DNA of 38,051 nt from Candidatus Choladousia intestinavium (lineage in GTDB: Bacteria > Bacillota > Clostridia > Lachnospirales > Lachnospiraceae): positions 1-38,051 of the forward strand of contig DVGK01000108.1 of the NCBI GenBank assembly GCA_018712785.1, read 5' to 3'. The notes under the pieces were generated by a model. The model was not told the origin of the DNA, searched no databases, and worked only from the letters and a program-made list of their open reading frames with translations. Position numbers and translations under genes: made by a program. The stretch's first letter is position 1. Every line of letters starts with the position of its first letter. Shown one piece after another: positions 8,166 through 16,262 of this stretch.

Positions 8166-9818
8166 CTGAAGACAGGCCAAGTGATCGGAGGCAAGTATCA
8201 GCTTGTGAAAAAGCTGGGACAAGGAGGGGAGGGCAGTGTTTATCTGGCAAGGCATCTTGCCACAGGCGCTTACTGGGCAGTAAAGATACTTCCCAGAAGG
8301 GAAGGAGAATGGCAGATTTACGAGCTGCAGGTATCGAAGGGACTGCGCCATCCGGGAATCCTGCAGATTACCGATATTCTGGAAGAAGGAGAGTATTTCT
8401 GCCTGATTATGGAGTATATCCGGGGCGGCAGCCTGAAGGTGAGAAAGAATCTGTCGGCAGATGAATTCTTAAAAATTGCCTGGAGACTGTCCAGGATCCT
8501 GGTCTACCTTCACACAGGGGACAAACCCGTTCTGCATTTGGATCTGAAGCCCTCCAACATCCTCTTAAAGGAGGACGGATTCCCGGTACTCATTGACTTT
8601 GGGATTGCCATGAAAAAGAAAGGGGAACAGACCAAATCCCACCTGGGAACCAGAGGATATGCCGCGCCGGAGCAGTATGATCCTCTGGGAACGGCCGATG
8701 AGAGAACGGATATCTACGGGTTTGGAGCAGCCATGTATTTTGTGTTTTACGGAAAACGGTACGATCCGGCAGCGAGGCCTTCCGGTCCTGCAGGGAATCG
8801 AAAAGAAAAGCCCTGTATAAAAGCGGGCAGAAAATGGGAGAAAAAAATCCGGAAAATTCTCATGGAATGTCTGCGGGAAGAAAAAGAGGAGAGAATTCAG
8901 GACAGCAGAGAGCTTCAGCGGCTGTGGGAGAAGGTTCTGAGAAGCAGACAGCGGGCAGAAGGGCGCAGACAGCTTCTTTTTGCTGCCGGTGTTTTGGCAG
9001 GCGCCGCAGGACTGATTCTCTATTCTATTGGTGAATCTCTGCGGCAGCCTGAGAGGGATAATGCTCTGCGGCTTTTGGAGCAGGCAGAGTATCTGGGGCT
9101 TGAGCAGGCTGTTTCTAATTATCAGGAGGCGATTCGTGAGAATCCCTGGGAGGGAAAAGCATACTGCAGAATGCTGGAACGCATGACAGAGGACGGAAAC
9201 TTTTCTCTGGAAGAAGAAGCGGATCTGAAAGAAGTAATTTACGGAACCTACGGCGCAGACGGAAAGACCGTTTTGGAGTATCTGAAGGAGAATGAAGAGG
9301 AGTACGGCAGCTTTGCCTATGAAGCGGGGATGGCTTACTGGTATGACTATGAGGGCTCCGGAGGACGGAGCGCCGGGGCGCGGTGGTTTGAAGAGGCGGA
9401 GAAATTTGGCGCAGAGCTGGACGAACCTCCAAAATGGCAGAACGCCGCAGCGGTCTATGCCAAAATTGGCAAGTATTACAGCAGGCTTCTTGACAGAGAG
9501 GAGCAGGAAACGGTTCTTCCTGTTTACTGGGAAGATTTATCCGGTTTATACGACTCGGAGAAAGGCCAAATGGAAGAAAGAGTACAGCGCCAGGTAGAGC
9601 ATGAGCTTTTGGATTTCATGATCCTTTACTTTCATGTTTTTTCCGGTCAGGAAGAAAAGTACAGGGAGGCTGAGAAACTCATTGCGGAAATTACGAATGA
9701 AACACATCGGAGAGAGAAGGAGGGGGAAAACCCAGAAGAAGAGAAGATTTTACTTGAAAAAGCGGCAAAGGCGGAAGAAGCAGTAGAGAGAATCAGGAAA
9801 ACGCAGGACACAGACTAA
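8166..9818 (+). CDS. Transmembrane Ser/Thr protein kinase with TPR-like extracytoplasmic region
   Basis: 550 residues if started at CTG 8166. That start lies 7-8 bases after AAGGAGGG; the only other in-frame upstream start, TTG at 8109, has no ribosome binding site and lies in a hairpin. The kinase domain (about 8-265) has the Gly loop LGQGGEGSV, lysine in AVKIL (Lys40), HLDLKPSN (Asp126, Asn131), DFG (144-146) and APEQY, so it looks catalytically competent, although the HRD arginine is Leu. One membrane helix (about 270-288) is followed by a helical, acidic region of about 260 residues resembling TPR repeats. By topology the kinase is inside and the helical part outside. It has its own promoter and starts a run of envelope genes; the next gene follows within 20 bases. 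Confidence 0.87.
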   Translation: MKTGQVIGGKYQLVKKLGQGGEGSVYLARHLATGAYWAVKILPRREGEWQIYELQVSKGLRHPGILQITDILEEGEYFCLIMEYIRGGSLKVRKNLSADEFLKIAWRLSRILVYLHTGDKPVLHLDLKPSNILLKEDGFPVLIDFGIAMKKKGEQTKSHLGTRGYAAPEQYDPLGTADERTDIYGFGAAMYFVFYGKRYDPAARPSGPAGNRKEKPCIKAGRKWEKKIRKILMECLREEKEERIQDSRELQRLWEKVLRSRQRAEGRRQLLFAAGVLAGAAGLILYSIGESLRQPERDNALRLLEQAEYLGLEQAVSNYQEAIRENPWEGKAYCRMLERMTEDGNFSLEEEADLKEVIYGTYGADGKTVLEYLKENEEEYGSFAYEAGMAYWYDYEGSGGRSAGARWFEEAEKFGAELDEPPKWQNAAAVYAKIGKYYSRLLDREEQETVLPVYWEDLSGLYDSEKGQMEERVQRQVEHELLDFMILYFHVFSGQEEKYREAEKLIAEITNETHRREKEGENPEEEKILLEKAAKAEEAVERIRKTQDTD

Positions 9819-9834
9819 GAAAATGGGGGAAAAT

Positions 9835-12738
9835 ATGAGAAGAAAGAAAATAGGCGAGTGGGGAATTTTTATTTTTTTAGCCGGCATATGCGCTTTTATG
9901 ACAGGGCTGGCTTCCCAGGGGGCATTTGAGGCAAGCGTGGAAATGCAGGGGGCAGGAGTCCTGGAAAGCGCAAGTTCTGCGGGGGCGGAGACTGAAATCG
10001 GGATGGAGACCGAAACCGAGACGGAGACCAAAACGGAAACTGGGACCGAAACAGAGGCAGGGACGGAGGCTGAAACCAGGACAGAGACCGAAACCGAGAC
10101 TGGGACAACAACCGAGACTGAAGCGGAGACTGGGACGGAGACTGAAACCAGGGCCGGGACAGCAACCGAGACCGGGACCGAAACAGAGGCCGGAACGGAG
10201 AATGAAATCGGGGTAGGGACAGCAACCGAGACCGGGACCGAAACAGAGGCCAGAACGGAGGCCGAAACCGGGACAGAGACCGAAACCGAGACTGGGATCG
10301 AAATAGAGGCCGGGATGGAGACAGAGACGGGAACAGAGACCGCAGCCGGAACAGAGACCGCGGCCGGGCAGGAGCCTGAAACCGAAATGGAGATCGGGGC
10401 TGAAAGCGAAACGGAAATCGGTCAGGAGACCGTACAAGGAGAGGACAGGGAAGGAAATGAGCAGAAGGAAACAGGAACAGAGAACTCTGCGGAATGCCAG
10501 ACCGAAACAATAGCAGAGAGTACATCGGAGCCGGCAGAGGAAACTATGCCGGAGACTGCAGGAGGAGCGATGCCGGAGGAGGGAGTGGAAGCGGAAGAAG
10601 AGACAATTCCGGAGAACGGGACAGAACCGGAAACTGAACCGCCGGCGGAGAGTGAAAGGGAGACAGCAGGAGAGACAATGCCGGAGAGCGGGACGGCGGG
10701 GGCAGAAGAAGCGGCAGGAATCGAGCCGGAAACGACAGGCGAAGCATCGGTGGGAAGCGAGCCGGAAACGACGGGCGAAGCGTCGGCGGGAGGCGAGTCG
10801 GAAACATCAGGCGAAGCAGCGGAAGAGAGTGAGGCGGCTCTGGAGAGCGGAAGCGGCACAGAGGCAGAGAAAGGTACAGAGACAGAAAAAAGTACAGAAA
10901 CAGAGAAAAGTACAGAGGATGCAAAGCAGACAGAGATGGGAACGGAGGCGAACCGGAAGAAACCAAAGGAAACGACGGAAGAATCGGAAAAGCAGGAAGC
11001 AAAGATTCCCTCCGCAGGCAGGGATTACCAGCTTCTGGGAGAGCCGGATGCCTGGTACCGGGATCAGAATGGGAAAACCTGGGTGCGCCAGGGCAGCAGT
11101 CTTTATATAGAGCCGGTAGGGGAAGTATTCAATCATGGCGCGGCTGCGGAACAGATCTGGCAGGATGGAAGTCTCACCTTCCGTCTGCAGCAGCTGGGAA
11201 AGGAAGGAGAGGTTCTCAGAGAATCCGGCGAGAAGACAGAAAGATACTATGTTGATCCGGATGTTCCCGCCGCGCAGATAGAGGCAGATGGATATTACGA
11301 TGGAGAAATTCTCTATGCCGCGGAAGACGCGGGAATTTCCTTTGCCGCGCCGCCGGACGGTCAAAGCGGTCTGGCAGAGGTGGCATACCGAATCCTGCCA
11401 TGTACGCTGGAAGGAGGAAAAGTAAGCTATGTGGAGAGTCAGGACTGGATTCCCTGCGGCCGCCAGGAGGAGCTTTGGCTGCCCCAGGAGGGATATTACT
11501 GCGTCTTTGTCAGAACCCGGGACCGGGTAGGCAATCTGGCTTTTGCCCAAAGCAGCGTGATCTGTGTGGACCGGACGCCGCCGGTTCTGGAAATCAGCGG
11601 GGTCAGTGATCAGACGGCAAATTCAGGAGAAGTCACAGTCTCCCTTTTGTGTCGGGATTCTGCCTACAGGATGGGAAGCCTTCAGGTTACATTGCGGGGG
11701 AAAAATAACGGGAAAATCATACAGGTAAAAGAAAGCGGGGAGGATGAGAAGGGAGCCCGGCTTGTCTATGGCGGCATTCCCATAGCAAGAGAGTACGATG
11801 ACATTTACGAGCTGACTGCCAGCGCGCAGGATCTGGCGGGAAATCAGATCCGGGAAACCATCACTTTTTCGGTAAACCGCCACGGCTCTGTCTATGACCT
11901 GTCTGAAGCCACCAGGCAGGCCCTGAAAGAATATTACCTTCAGAATCCGGTAGATGTTGTCTTCTGTGAGACGAATGTGGATTATGTGGGGAATGTGGAG
12001 ATTTTCTGCCGTCACGACGGGGAGATGCGGATTTTAAAAGAAAATACGGATTATTTTGTCCTGTCCCGGGGAAGCGATGATTCCTGGAAACAGTATGAGT
12101 ACCAGATTCTGGCAGATCAGTTTCAGGAGGAAGGAGTCTATGAGCTCCTGATGACTACTTCGGATGCCGCCAACCATGTCAGCGATACGGGCATTCAGGA
12201 GAAAAGAGTCACCTTTGTGGTGGATCGAACCCCGCCCTCCTGCGTGATTGCAGGCATAGAGCAGGAGGAAATCTGCCGGGAAGAAAAGAAGCGGGTTCGG
12301 CTTTTAATTTCGGATAATACCAGGCTTCATAAAATGAAGATCTTCCATAACAGCCGCGTGATTCAGGAGCTGGGGGAGGAGGAGCTGCTTCAGACAGGGG
12401 GATTTGTGGAACTGGAATTTGAACCGGAAGCAGACTGGCAGACGCTTCAGGTCTTCCTGGAGGACGCGGCCGGAAATCAGTTCTGGACAGAAGAGAGGGC
12501 CTTTTTTCTTCAGAAAGACGGGGCGGAAGAGATTCCTGTCTATGAAAAGTCAATGAAAAGCGTTGGAAAACCGGCAGCTTCCGGTACAAGGACGCTGCAG
12601 AATCAGACACAGGCGGCCTATGGGGAAACCAGCGATAATCCGGAATGGAAAATTTTATTCCTTGCGGCAGGGGCAGGAGCCTTTATCTGGGCATTATGTC
12701 TGCAGGTCTTTTCCCATTTTACCAGTAGGAAAAGATAG
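9835..12738 (+). CDS. Large surface protein with Thr/Glu-rich stalk, Ig-like modules and C-terminal membrane anchor
   Basis: 967 residues from ATG 9835, which has GGGGGA just upstream; the ATG at 9823 lacks a ribosome binding site. The order is: basic start and signal-like hydrophobic segment (about 4-26), Thr/Glu/Gly/Ala-rich low-complexity stalk (about 50-375), folded beta-rich part (about 390-925), one membrane helix (about 938-958) and a basic tail. The folded part has two module starts of the type VDRTPP (about 578 and 797), each ending in an AAGN or LAGN turn, as in bacterial Ig-like repeats. Function is unknown. It could be an adhesin, or a surface partner or substrate of the kinase encoded 16 bases upstream. 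No sortase motif is seen. Confidence 0.8.
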   Translation: MRRKKIGEWGIFIFLAGICAFMTGLASQGAFEASVEMQGAGVLESASSAGAETEIGMETETETETKTETGTETEAGTEAETRTETETETGTTTETEAETGTETETRAGTATETGTETEAGTENEIGVGTATETGTETEARTEAETGTETETETGIEIEAGMETETGTETAAGTETAAGQEPETEMEIGAESETEIGQETVQGEDREGNEQKETGTENSAECQTETIAESTSEPAEETMPETAGGAMPEEGVEAEEETIPENGTEPETEPPAESERETAGETMPESGTAGAEEAAGIEPETTGEASVGSEPETTGEASAGGESETSGEAAEESEAALESGSGTEAEKGTETEKSTETEKSTEDAKQTEMGTEANRKKPKETTEESEKQEAKIPSAGRDYQLLGEPDAWYRDQNGKTWVRQGSSLYIEPVGEVFNHGAAAEQIWQDGSLTFRLQQLGKEGEVLRESGEKTERYYVDPDVPAAQIEADGYYDGEILYAAEDAGISFAAPPDGQSGLAEVAYRILPCTLEGGKVSYVESQDWIPCGRQEELWLPQEGYYCVFVRTRDRVGNLAFAQSSVICVDRTPPVLEISGVSDQTANSGEVTVSLLCRDSAYRMGSLQVTLRGKNNGKIIQVKESGEDEKGARLVYGGIPIAREYDDIYELTASAQDLAGNQIRETITFSVNRHGSVYDLSEATRQALKEYYLQNPVDVVFCETNVDYVGNVEIFCRHDGEMRILKENTDYFVLSRGSDDSWKQYEYQILADQFQEEGVYELLMTTSDAANHVSDTGIQEKRVTFVVDRTPPSCVIAGIEQEEICREEKKRVRLLISDNTRLHKMKIFHNSRVIQELGEEELLQTGGFVELEFEPEADWQTLQVFLEDAAGNQFWTEERAFFLQKDGAEEIPVYEKSMKSVGKPAASGTRTLQNQTQAAYGETSDNPEWKILFLAAGAGAFIWALCLQVFSHFTSRKR
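9985..10960 (+). repeat. Long purine-rich degenerate repeat tract coding a Thr/Glu stalk
   Basis: About 1 kb built from degenerate hexamer-like units (GAGACC, GAAACC, GGGACA and similar) encoding TE, TG and AE dipeptides. Within it, 10138-10197 and 10198-10257 are near-identical 60-base units. The tract is strongly purine-skewed on the plus strand and likely length-variable. Confidence 0.85.
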
Positions 12739-12764
12739 ACTTTTTTCGACATCTGTGATATGAT
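12736..12764 (+). promoter_or_regulatory. Possible promoter of the YARHG-domain gene
   Basis: TAGACT (12736-12741) and TATGAT (12759-12764) are 17 bases apart, with TGA directly before the -10 box. The -35 overlaps the stop codon of the preceding gene. It would give this gene separate expression in addition to read-through. Confidence 0.4.
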
Positions 12765-12790
12765 GCCCCTTGAAGGGGTGAGGATAAATA

Positions 12791-13861
12791 ATGAAAAAAA
12801 AGAGGAACATTATCAGAAAAAACAGCGGTTTTATAGTGGGCTGTGTAATAGCGGCAGGAGCTTCCGTATTTGCTGCGGATGTGGTGATGACAGATGTTCT
12901 GCCGGGCGTTCAGGTTTCCAGAGGAACCTCCGAGACAGAGGGCTTCACAGAGGGAACCCTGGAATCCGAAACCGAGACAGAGCGGACGTATGAGACGAAT
13001 GCTTTTACCATTACGGCCAGCGGCAGTGTGATTAACGGTGTTGAGACAGAATCCGAAACCGAGTCTGAGACAGGAACCGATGGCGAGCAGCAGAATACCG
13101 CGGATGACGGTACCGGGAATGACGGAAACGGCACCGGGGACGGCAGCTACAGCGATGGAAGCGGCACCGGGGACGGCGGCACCGGAGACGGCGGCACCAG
13201 CGATGGAAGCAGTACCGGAGGCGACAGCACCAGCGACGGAAGCGGCAGCGGAGACGGCAGCACCAGCGGTGGAAGCAGTGCCGGAGGCGGCAGCATCAGT
13301 GATGGAAGCAGCACCGGGGACGGCAGCACCAGCGGTGGAAGCAGTGCCGGAGGCGGCAGCATCAGTGATGGAAGCGGTACCGGGGATGGCAGCACCAGCG
13401 ATGGAAGCAGTGCCGGAGACGGAAGCGGCGGCAGTACCGGAGACGGCAGTTATGACCAGCCTATTGAGATCTATGACCCGGGCAATGGAGATTATACATA
13501 CACGGATGGCAGCGGGTCCTCCGGAGACGGCAGTTCATCCGGAGACAGTTCTGCGTATACGCCGGACGATGTGATTATTCAGGGGATCAGCAGCCGCTAT
13601 ATCAGTGAAAGCGAACTGTACAATTATGATCTGGGACAGCTCAGACTGATTCGGAATGAGATTTTCGCCCTGAACGGACGAATTTTCCGCTCGCAGGACC
13701 TGGCAGACTATTTCAGCCAGAGATCCTGGTACGTGCCCACCTATGACCCGGATGAGTTTGATGCCAACATGTACTACTATCTGAATGACTATGAAGAAGC
13801 GAACCTGCAGGTGATTTTGAATTATGAGGCGGCGCTTGCGGCAGCGACATCAGAGAACTAA
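12791..13861 (+). CDS. Secreted or anchored Gly/Ser/Thr/Asp-repeat protein with C-terminal YARHG-like domain
   Basis: 356 residues. A basic start with one hydrophobic segment (about 10-32) serves as signal or anchor. A short Thr/Glu tract follows, then a long Gly/Ser/Asp/Thr low-complexity region (about 100-260). The C-terminal 80 residues match a YARHG-type domain: a Tyr/Leu-rich start, RNEIFALNGRIF (about 300-311), a W-Y pair (SWY, about 323-325) and a final NLQVILNYE helix. YARHG domains are extracytoplasmic and thought to act in cell-wall-associated proteins; the exact role is unknown. The start is the ATG at 12791 behind GAGG. The TcaA-like gene follows 14 bases after the stop. Confidence 0.78.
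   Translation: MKKKRNIIRKNSGFIVGCVIAAGASVFAADVVMTDVLPGVQVSRGTSETEGFTEGTLESETETERTYETNAFTITASGSVINGVETESETESETGTDGEQQNTADDGTGNDGNGTGDGSYSDGSGTGDGGTGDGGTSDGSSTGGDSTSDGSGSGDGSTSGGSSAGGGSISDGSSTGDGSTSGGSSAGGGSISDGSGTGDGSTSDGSSAGDGSGGSTGDGSYDQPIEIYDPGNGDYTYTDGSGSSGDGSSSGDSSAYTPDDVIIQGISSRYISESELYNYDLGQLRLIRNEIFALNGRIFRSQDLADYFSQRSWYVPTYDPDEFDANMYYYLNDYEEANLQVILNYEAALAAATSEN
13135..13445 (+). repeat. Gly/Ser-coding repeat tract with an almost perfect 66-bp tandem duplication
   Basis: The tract is made of short units coding GDGS, TSDGS and SAGG. Units 13261-13326 and 13327-13392 are nearly identical 66-base tandem copies (22 residues), differing at only a few positions near the 3' end. The near-identity points to recent duplication. 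Confidence 0.88.
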
Positions 13862-13875
13862 AGGAGGGGTAGGAC

Positions 13876-15240
13876 ATGACGGTTTTTAAACGGGTAATTA
13901 TAAAAGTAATCATACTGCTGGTGGTAATAGGAGCGGCAGGAGGCGGGACATCCGCCTTCATAGCCAGCAGGCAGAGCACTCCGGAGTATACGATGGATCA
14001 GTACCTGGGATACCTGATCGAGAATGACTCTGAGAGAGCCTATGGCCTTCTGGATCAGTCGGAGGATGTGACTCTGACCCAGGAGCAGTACGTGGAGGCT
14101 CTGACAGCCAAGAGCTACAGTCTGTACTCTTCTTATACCATGACGGAGCAGGAAACCCGCAGAGATGAGAATGGAAATGAATACACGGATTATCAGGTGG
14201 AATTTGAAGACGCGGGCGGAACGGTGCAGGCGGAAGAAACCTTTACGGTGAAGAAGCAGAGTCAGCGGGTGCTGGGGCTGTTCGATCAGTGGAAAGTGAT
14301 GCCTGACCACTGCTTTGTCCAGAATTTCCTGCTCACTGTACCGGCGGGCTCTCAGGTATACCTGAACGGGCAGGAAGCGGATTCGGGATGGCTTGTGACA
14401 GAAGACGCCCCCGCAGGGACGGATCAGTATCAGATTCCCCAGCTTACTCCGGGAAATATTTCTCTTGTGATACGCCACCCGGCTCTTGAGTCTGTAAACA
14501 CGGCTCTGGACGCCACGGCGGGCAGCGCCGATTATACATCGGATCTGACGCTTCGGGAGTCCGCGAGAAGCGAGGGAATAGAGATCGGCGTGTCAGCCCT
14601 GAGAAGTCTTTACGCGGCGGCGGTCCAGGAGGACAGCCAGGCCCTTGACCAGGAGCTTTTCTCGGAATGCCAGGAGGCGGCAGCTGCTTTCGTGGAAAAT
14701 CAGGGAGCCGGCTTCCATCAGGACGGGACAGAATTCAGAAGCATCGGCGTGTCAGACTTTGCGGCTCAGTACGGAGATCCTGTGATTTCCCAGGAGAGCG
14801 GAAGCCTGGAGGTGGAGATGACCTTTTCCTATCACTATATGCTGAGAGAGGACGTCACCACCACTTCGGAAGATCAGTATGCGGAAGACGGAACGCCTCT
14901 TACGGTTACAGAGACGAATGTAGATTCCGGAAATGCCACGGCGAACCTGACCTTGTCTTACACAGACGGGCAGTGGAAGATTACCTCTCTTGATATCCCG
15001 ACGGTTCCTGTAACAGAAGACGGGGGAACTGCTGCCGGAACGGGGCAGTCGAATACAGACCAGAGTATGGCCACCGGGGAGACAGATGAGAATACCGGCA
15101 CAGATGCACAAACCGGACAGGGAGAAACGGAAAGTGACAATCCGCAGACCGAGACAGGCACAGAGGAGACGGCAGAAACTGCGGAGACAACGTCACAGAC
15201 AGAGGAGACCAGTTCTCCTGATGAAATTGAGATCTTATAA
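13876..15240 (+). CDS. Membrane-anchored TcaA-like extracytoplasmic protein
   Basis: 454 residues: one N-terminal membrane segment (about 8-29), a helical domain (about 35-75) whose start resembles the second domain of TcaA/YvbJ-type proteins, then beta domains. One of these contains VPAGSQVYLNG (about 155-165), typical of the TcaA third/fourth domains. An NTF2-like domain (about 235-380) follows, with a WKITSLDIP end, and then an acidic Thr/Glu tail (about 385-450). In Staphylococcus aureus TcaA is linked to glycopeptide response and wall teichoic acid handling; that role is not shown here. The zinc-ribbon N-terminus of classical TcaA is missing. The start is the ATG at 13876 behind AAAGGAGGGG, close to the YARHG gene. 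Family call moderate, topology firm. Confidence 0.65.
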   Translation: MTVFKRVIIKVIILLVVIGAAGGGTSAFIASRQSTPEYTMDQYLGYLIENDSERAYGLLDQSEDVTLTQEQYVEALTAKSYSLYSSYTMTEQETRRDENGNEYTDYQVEFEDAGGTVQAEETFTVKKQSQRVLGLFDQWKVMPDHCFVQNFLLTVPAGSQVYLNGQEADSGWLVTEDAPAGTDQYQIPQLTPGNISLVIRHPALESVNTALDATAGSADYTSDLTLRESARSEGIEIGVSALRSLYAAAVQEDSQALDQELFSECQEAAAAFVENQGAGFHQDGTEFRSIGVSDFAAQYGDPVISQESGSLEVEMTFSYHYMLREDVTTTSEDQYAEDGTPLTVTETNVDSGNATANLTLSYTDGQWKITSLDIPTVPVTEDGGTAAGTGQSNTDQSMATGETDENTGTDAQTGQGETESDNPQTETGTEETAETAETTSQTEETSSPDEIEIL

Positions 15241-15271
15241 GACTTTTGGAGAAAGCAGGTTATTCCTGAGA

Positions 15272-15306
15272 GTAAAAACAGGAAGCGCCTGCTTCCTCTG
15301 TTTTAC
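15272..15306 (+). terminator. Terminator hairpin after the TcaA-like gene
   Basis: AGGAAGC (15280-15286) and GCTTCCT (15291-15297) form a perfect seven-pair stem with a GCCT loop. Outer bases GTAAAA and TTTTAC extend it and supply a short T run. It lies about 30 bases after the stop. Confidence 0.6.
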
Positions 15307-15341
15307 AGAAATCAGAAATCATTTTGAAAGGCGGCAGATCT

Positions 15342-15962
15342 ATGGCAATTTGGAAGGTTTTTTCACCGGTGCTTCTGCATTTTGTGATTTCGGAGATTGT
15401 TGGGGTGCTGGCAGCCGGCAGACTGGACTCGGCCCTTGCCACTTTGCTGTCCTCCCTTGCGGTACTCCCCTTTGCGGCGCGGATGTACCGGGAGGACAGA
15501 AGGGAAAGCGGCGCCCTGCCAGGAAAGAAAATAAGGATGGCAGATGTTTTCCAGGGAATGCTCTGCCTTTTTGGCGGCGCGGGAGCCAATCTGATCTGGA
15601 GCGGAATTCTCTTGGCGCTTCGGATTCAGGAGTTTTTTTCTAATGCGGCCCAGGAGGCTCTGTTTGCCAGCAGCCTTCCTGTTCAGATCTTCTCACTGGT
15701 ATTCATGGCCCCCCTGACAGAGGAGCTGATTTTCAGAGGGCTGGTCTACAGAAGGATGCGGGAAATCCTTCCGGCCGGAGTGTCCGTACTTCTGGCGGCT
15801 CTGATTTTTTCCCTTTACCATGGGAACGTGATTCAGGCGGTTTTTGCTTTCCCCATGGCCCTGATTCTTGGACTCCTTATGGAGAAAAAGCGAAGCCTTG
15901 TTTTTCCTGTATTGTTCCACGCAGGGGCAAATCTGGCGGCGGTTCTGCCGGGCTTTTTCTGA
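15342..15962 (+). CDS. CPBP family intramembrane metalloprotease (CAAX-like)
   Basis: 206 residues with about six membrane segments. The CPBP/Abi motif 1 is EELIFRGLVYRR (EExxxR), near residues 128-139. A later His in LYHGN (about 160-164) and another in LFHAGAN (about 193-199) complete the usual set. Family members are membrane-embedded proteases, some of them bacteriocin self-immunity or protein-processing factors. The start chosen is the ATG at 15342 with a GAAAGGCGG stretch upstream; a TTG at 15324 in the same frame is less likely. It is separated from the preceding gene by a probable terminator, yet lies at the end of the envelope locus and could share its role. Confidence 0.83.
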   Translation: MAIWKVFSPVLLHFVISEIVGVLAAGRLDSALATLLSSLAVLPFAARMYREDRRESGALPGKKIRMADVFQGMLCLFGGAGANLIWSGILLALRIQEFFSNAAQEALFASSLPVQIFSLVFMAPLTEELIFRGLVYRRMREILPAGVSVLLAALIFSLYHGNVIQAVFAFPMALILGLLMEKKRSLVFPVLFHAGANLAAVLPGFF

Positions 15963-16014
15963 CATCTGTCCCATACAGAAATTCATAAAGTTCTGTCTGG
16001 CAGATGGGATTTTT
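15963..16014 (+). terminator. Terminator after the CPBP gene (first of two tandem hairpins)
   Basis: CATCTG (15963-15968) pairs with CAGATG (16001-16006) and ACAGAA (15975-15980) with TTCTGT (15991-15996). A run of five T follows at 16010-16014. It starts directly after the stop codon. Confidence 0.7.
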
Positions 16015-16055
16015 CCTCCTGATCAAAGCTTTCTTACGATCAGGGGGATATTTTT
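16015..16055 (+). terminator. Second tandem terminator hairpin before gltB
   Basis: Ten-pair stem (16015-16024 with 16038-16047, one G-T wobble), 13-base loop, then ATATTTTT. Together with the preceding hairpin it insulates gltB from read-through. Confidence 0.75.
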
Positions 16056-16162
16056 ATGGGTGTAAAGCGTAAAATTCAAAGGAGAATTGTTTTTGAAACG
16101 GAGATATGACAAGAAAAAATGGAAAATTGATAAGTAAATAATGGTTAAAATACATAAAATAA

Positions 16163-16173
16163 CAGATTATCTG
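16163..16173. promoter_or_regulatory. Palindrome upstream of the gltB promoter
   Basis: CAGAT-T-ATCTG is a perfect 5-1-5 dyad centred at 16168, about 63 bases before the predicted gltB transcript start. That is where LysR-type activators such as GltC bind. No such regulator gene is in the window. The rest of 16056-16195 is AT-rich with nothing else recognised. Confidence 0.35.
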
Positions 16174-16195
16174 ACAATTTTGGAAAAAGTTTTTA

Positions 16196-16224
16196 TTTAC
16201 AGATGGAGAAAATGGGTGTATAGT
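16196..16224 (+). promoter_or_regulatory. Promoter of gltBD
   Basis: TTTACA (16196-16201) and TATAGT (16219-16224) are separated by 17 bases; the transcript would start near 16231. AGGAGG follows at 16249-16254, eight bases before the gltB start. Confidence 0.7.
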
Positions 16225-16262
16225 GTATAACAACTCAAAACTCAATACAGGAGGAATGCTGA

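Noticed and set aside
9877-10525. Minus-strand Pro/Ser/Arg-rich and Gly/Cys-rich frames
   Set aside because: They are the reverse complement of the purine-rich Thr/Glu repeat tract, so the absence of stop codons is a product of low complexity.
13135-13445. CRISPR-like spacing of repeats
   Set aside because: Repeats are contiguous, in frame and without unique spacers; they code for Gly/Ser units.
13038-13574. Second plus-strand frame rich in Ala/Glu/Pro over the Gly/Ser tract
   Set aside because: It is the +1 reading of the same repeats. The YARHG frame has the signal segment, ribosome binding site and a recognised domain.
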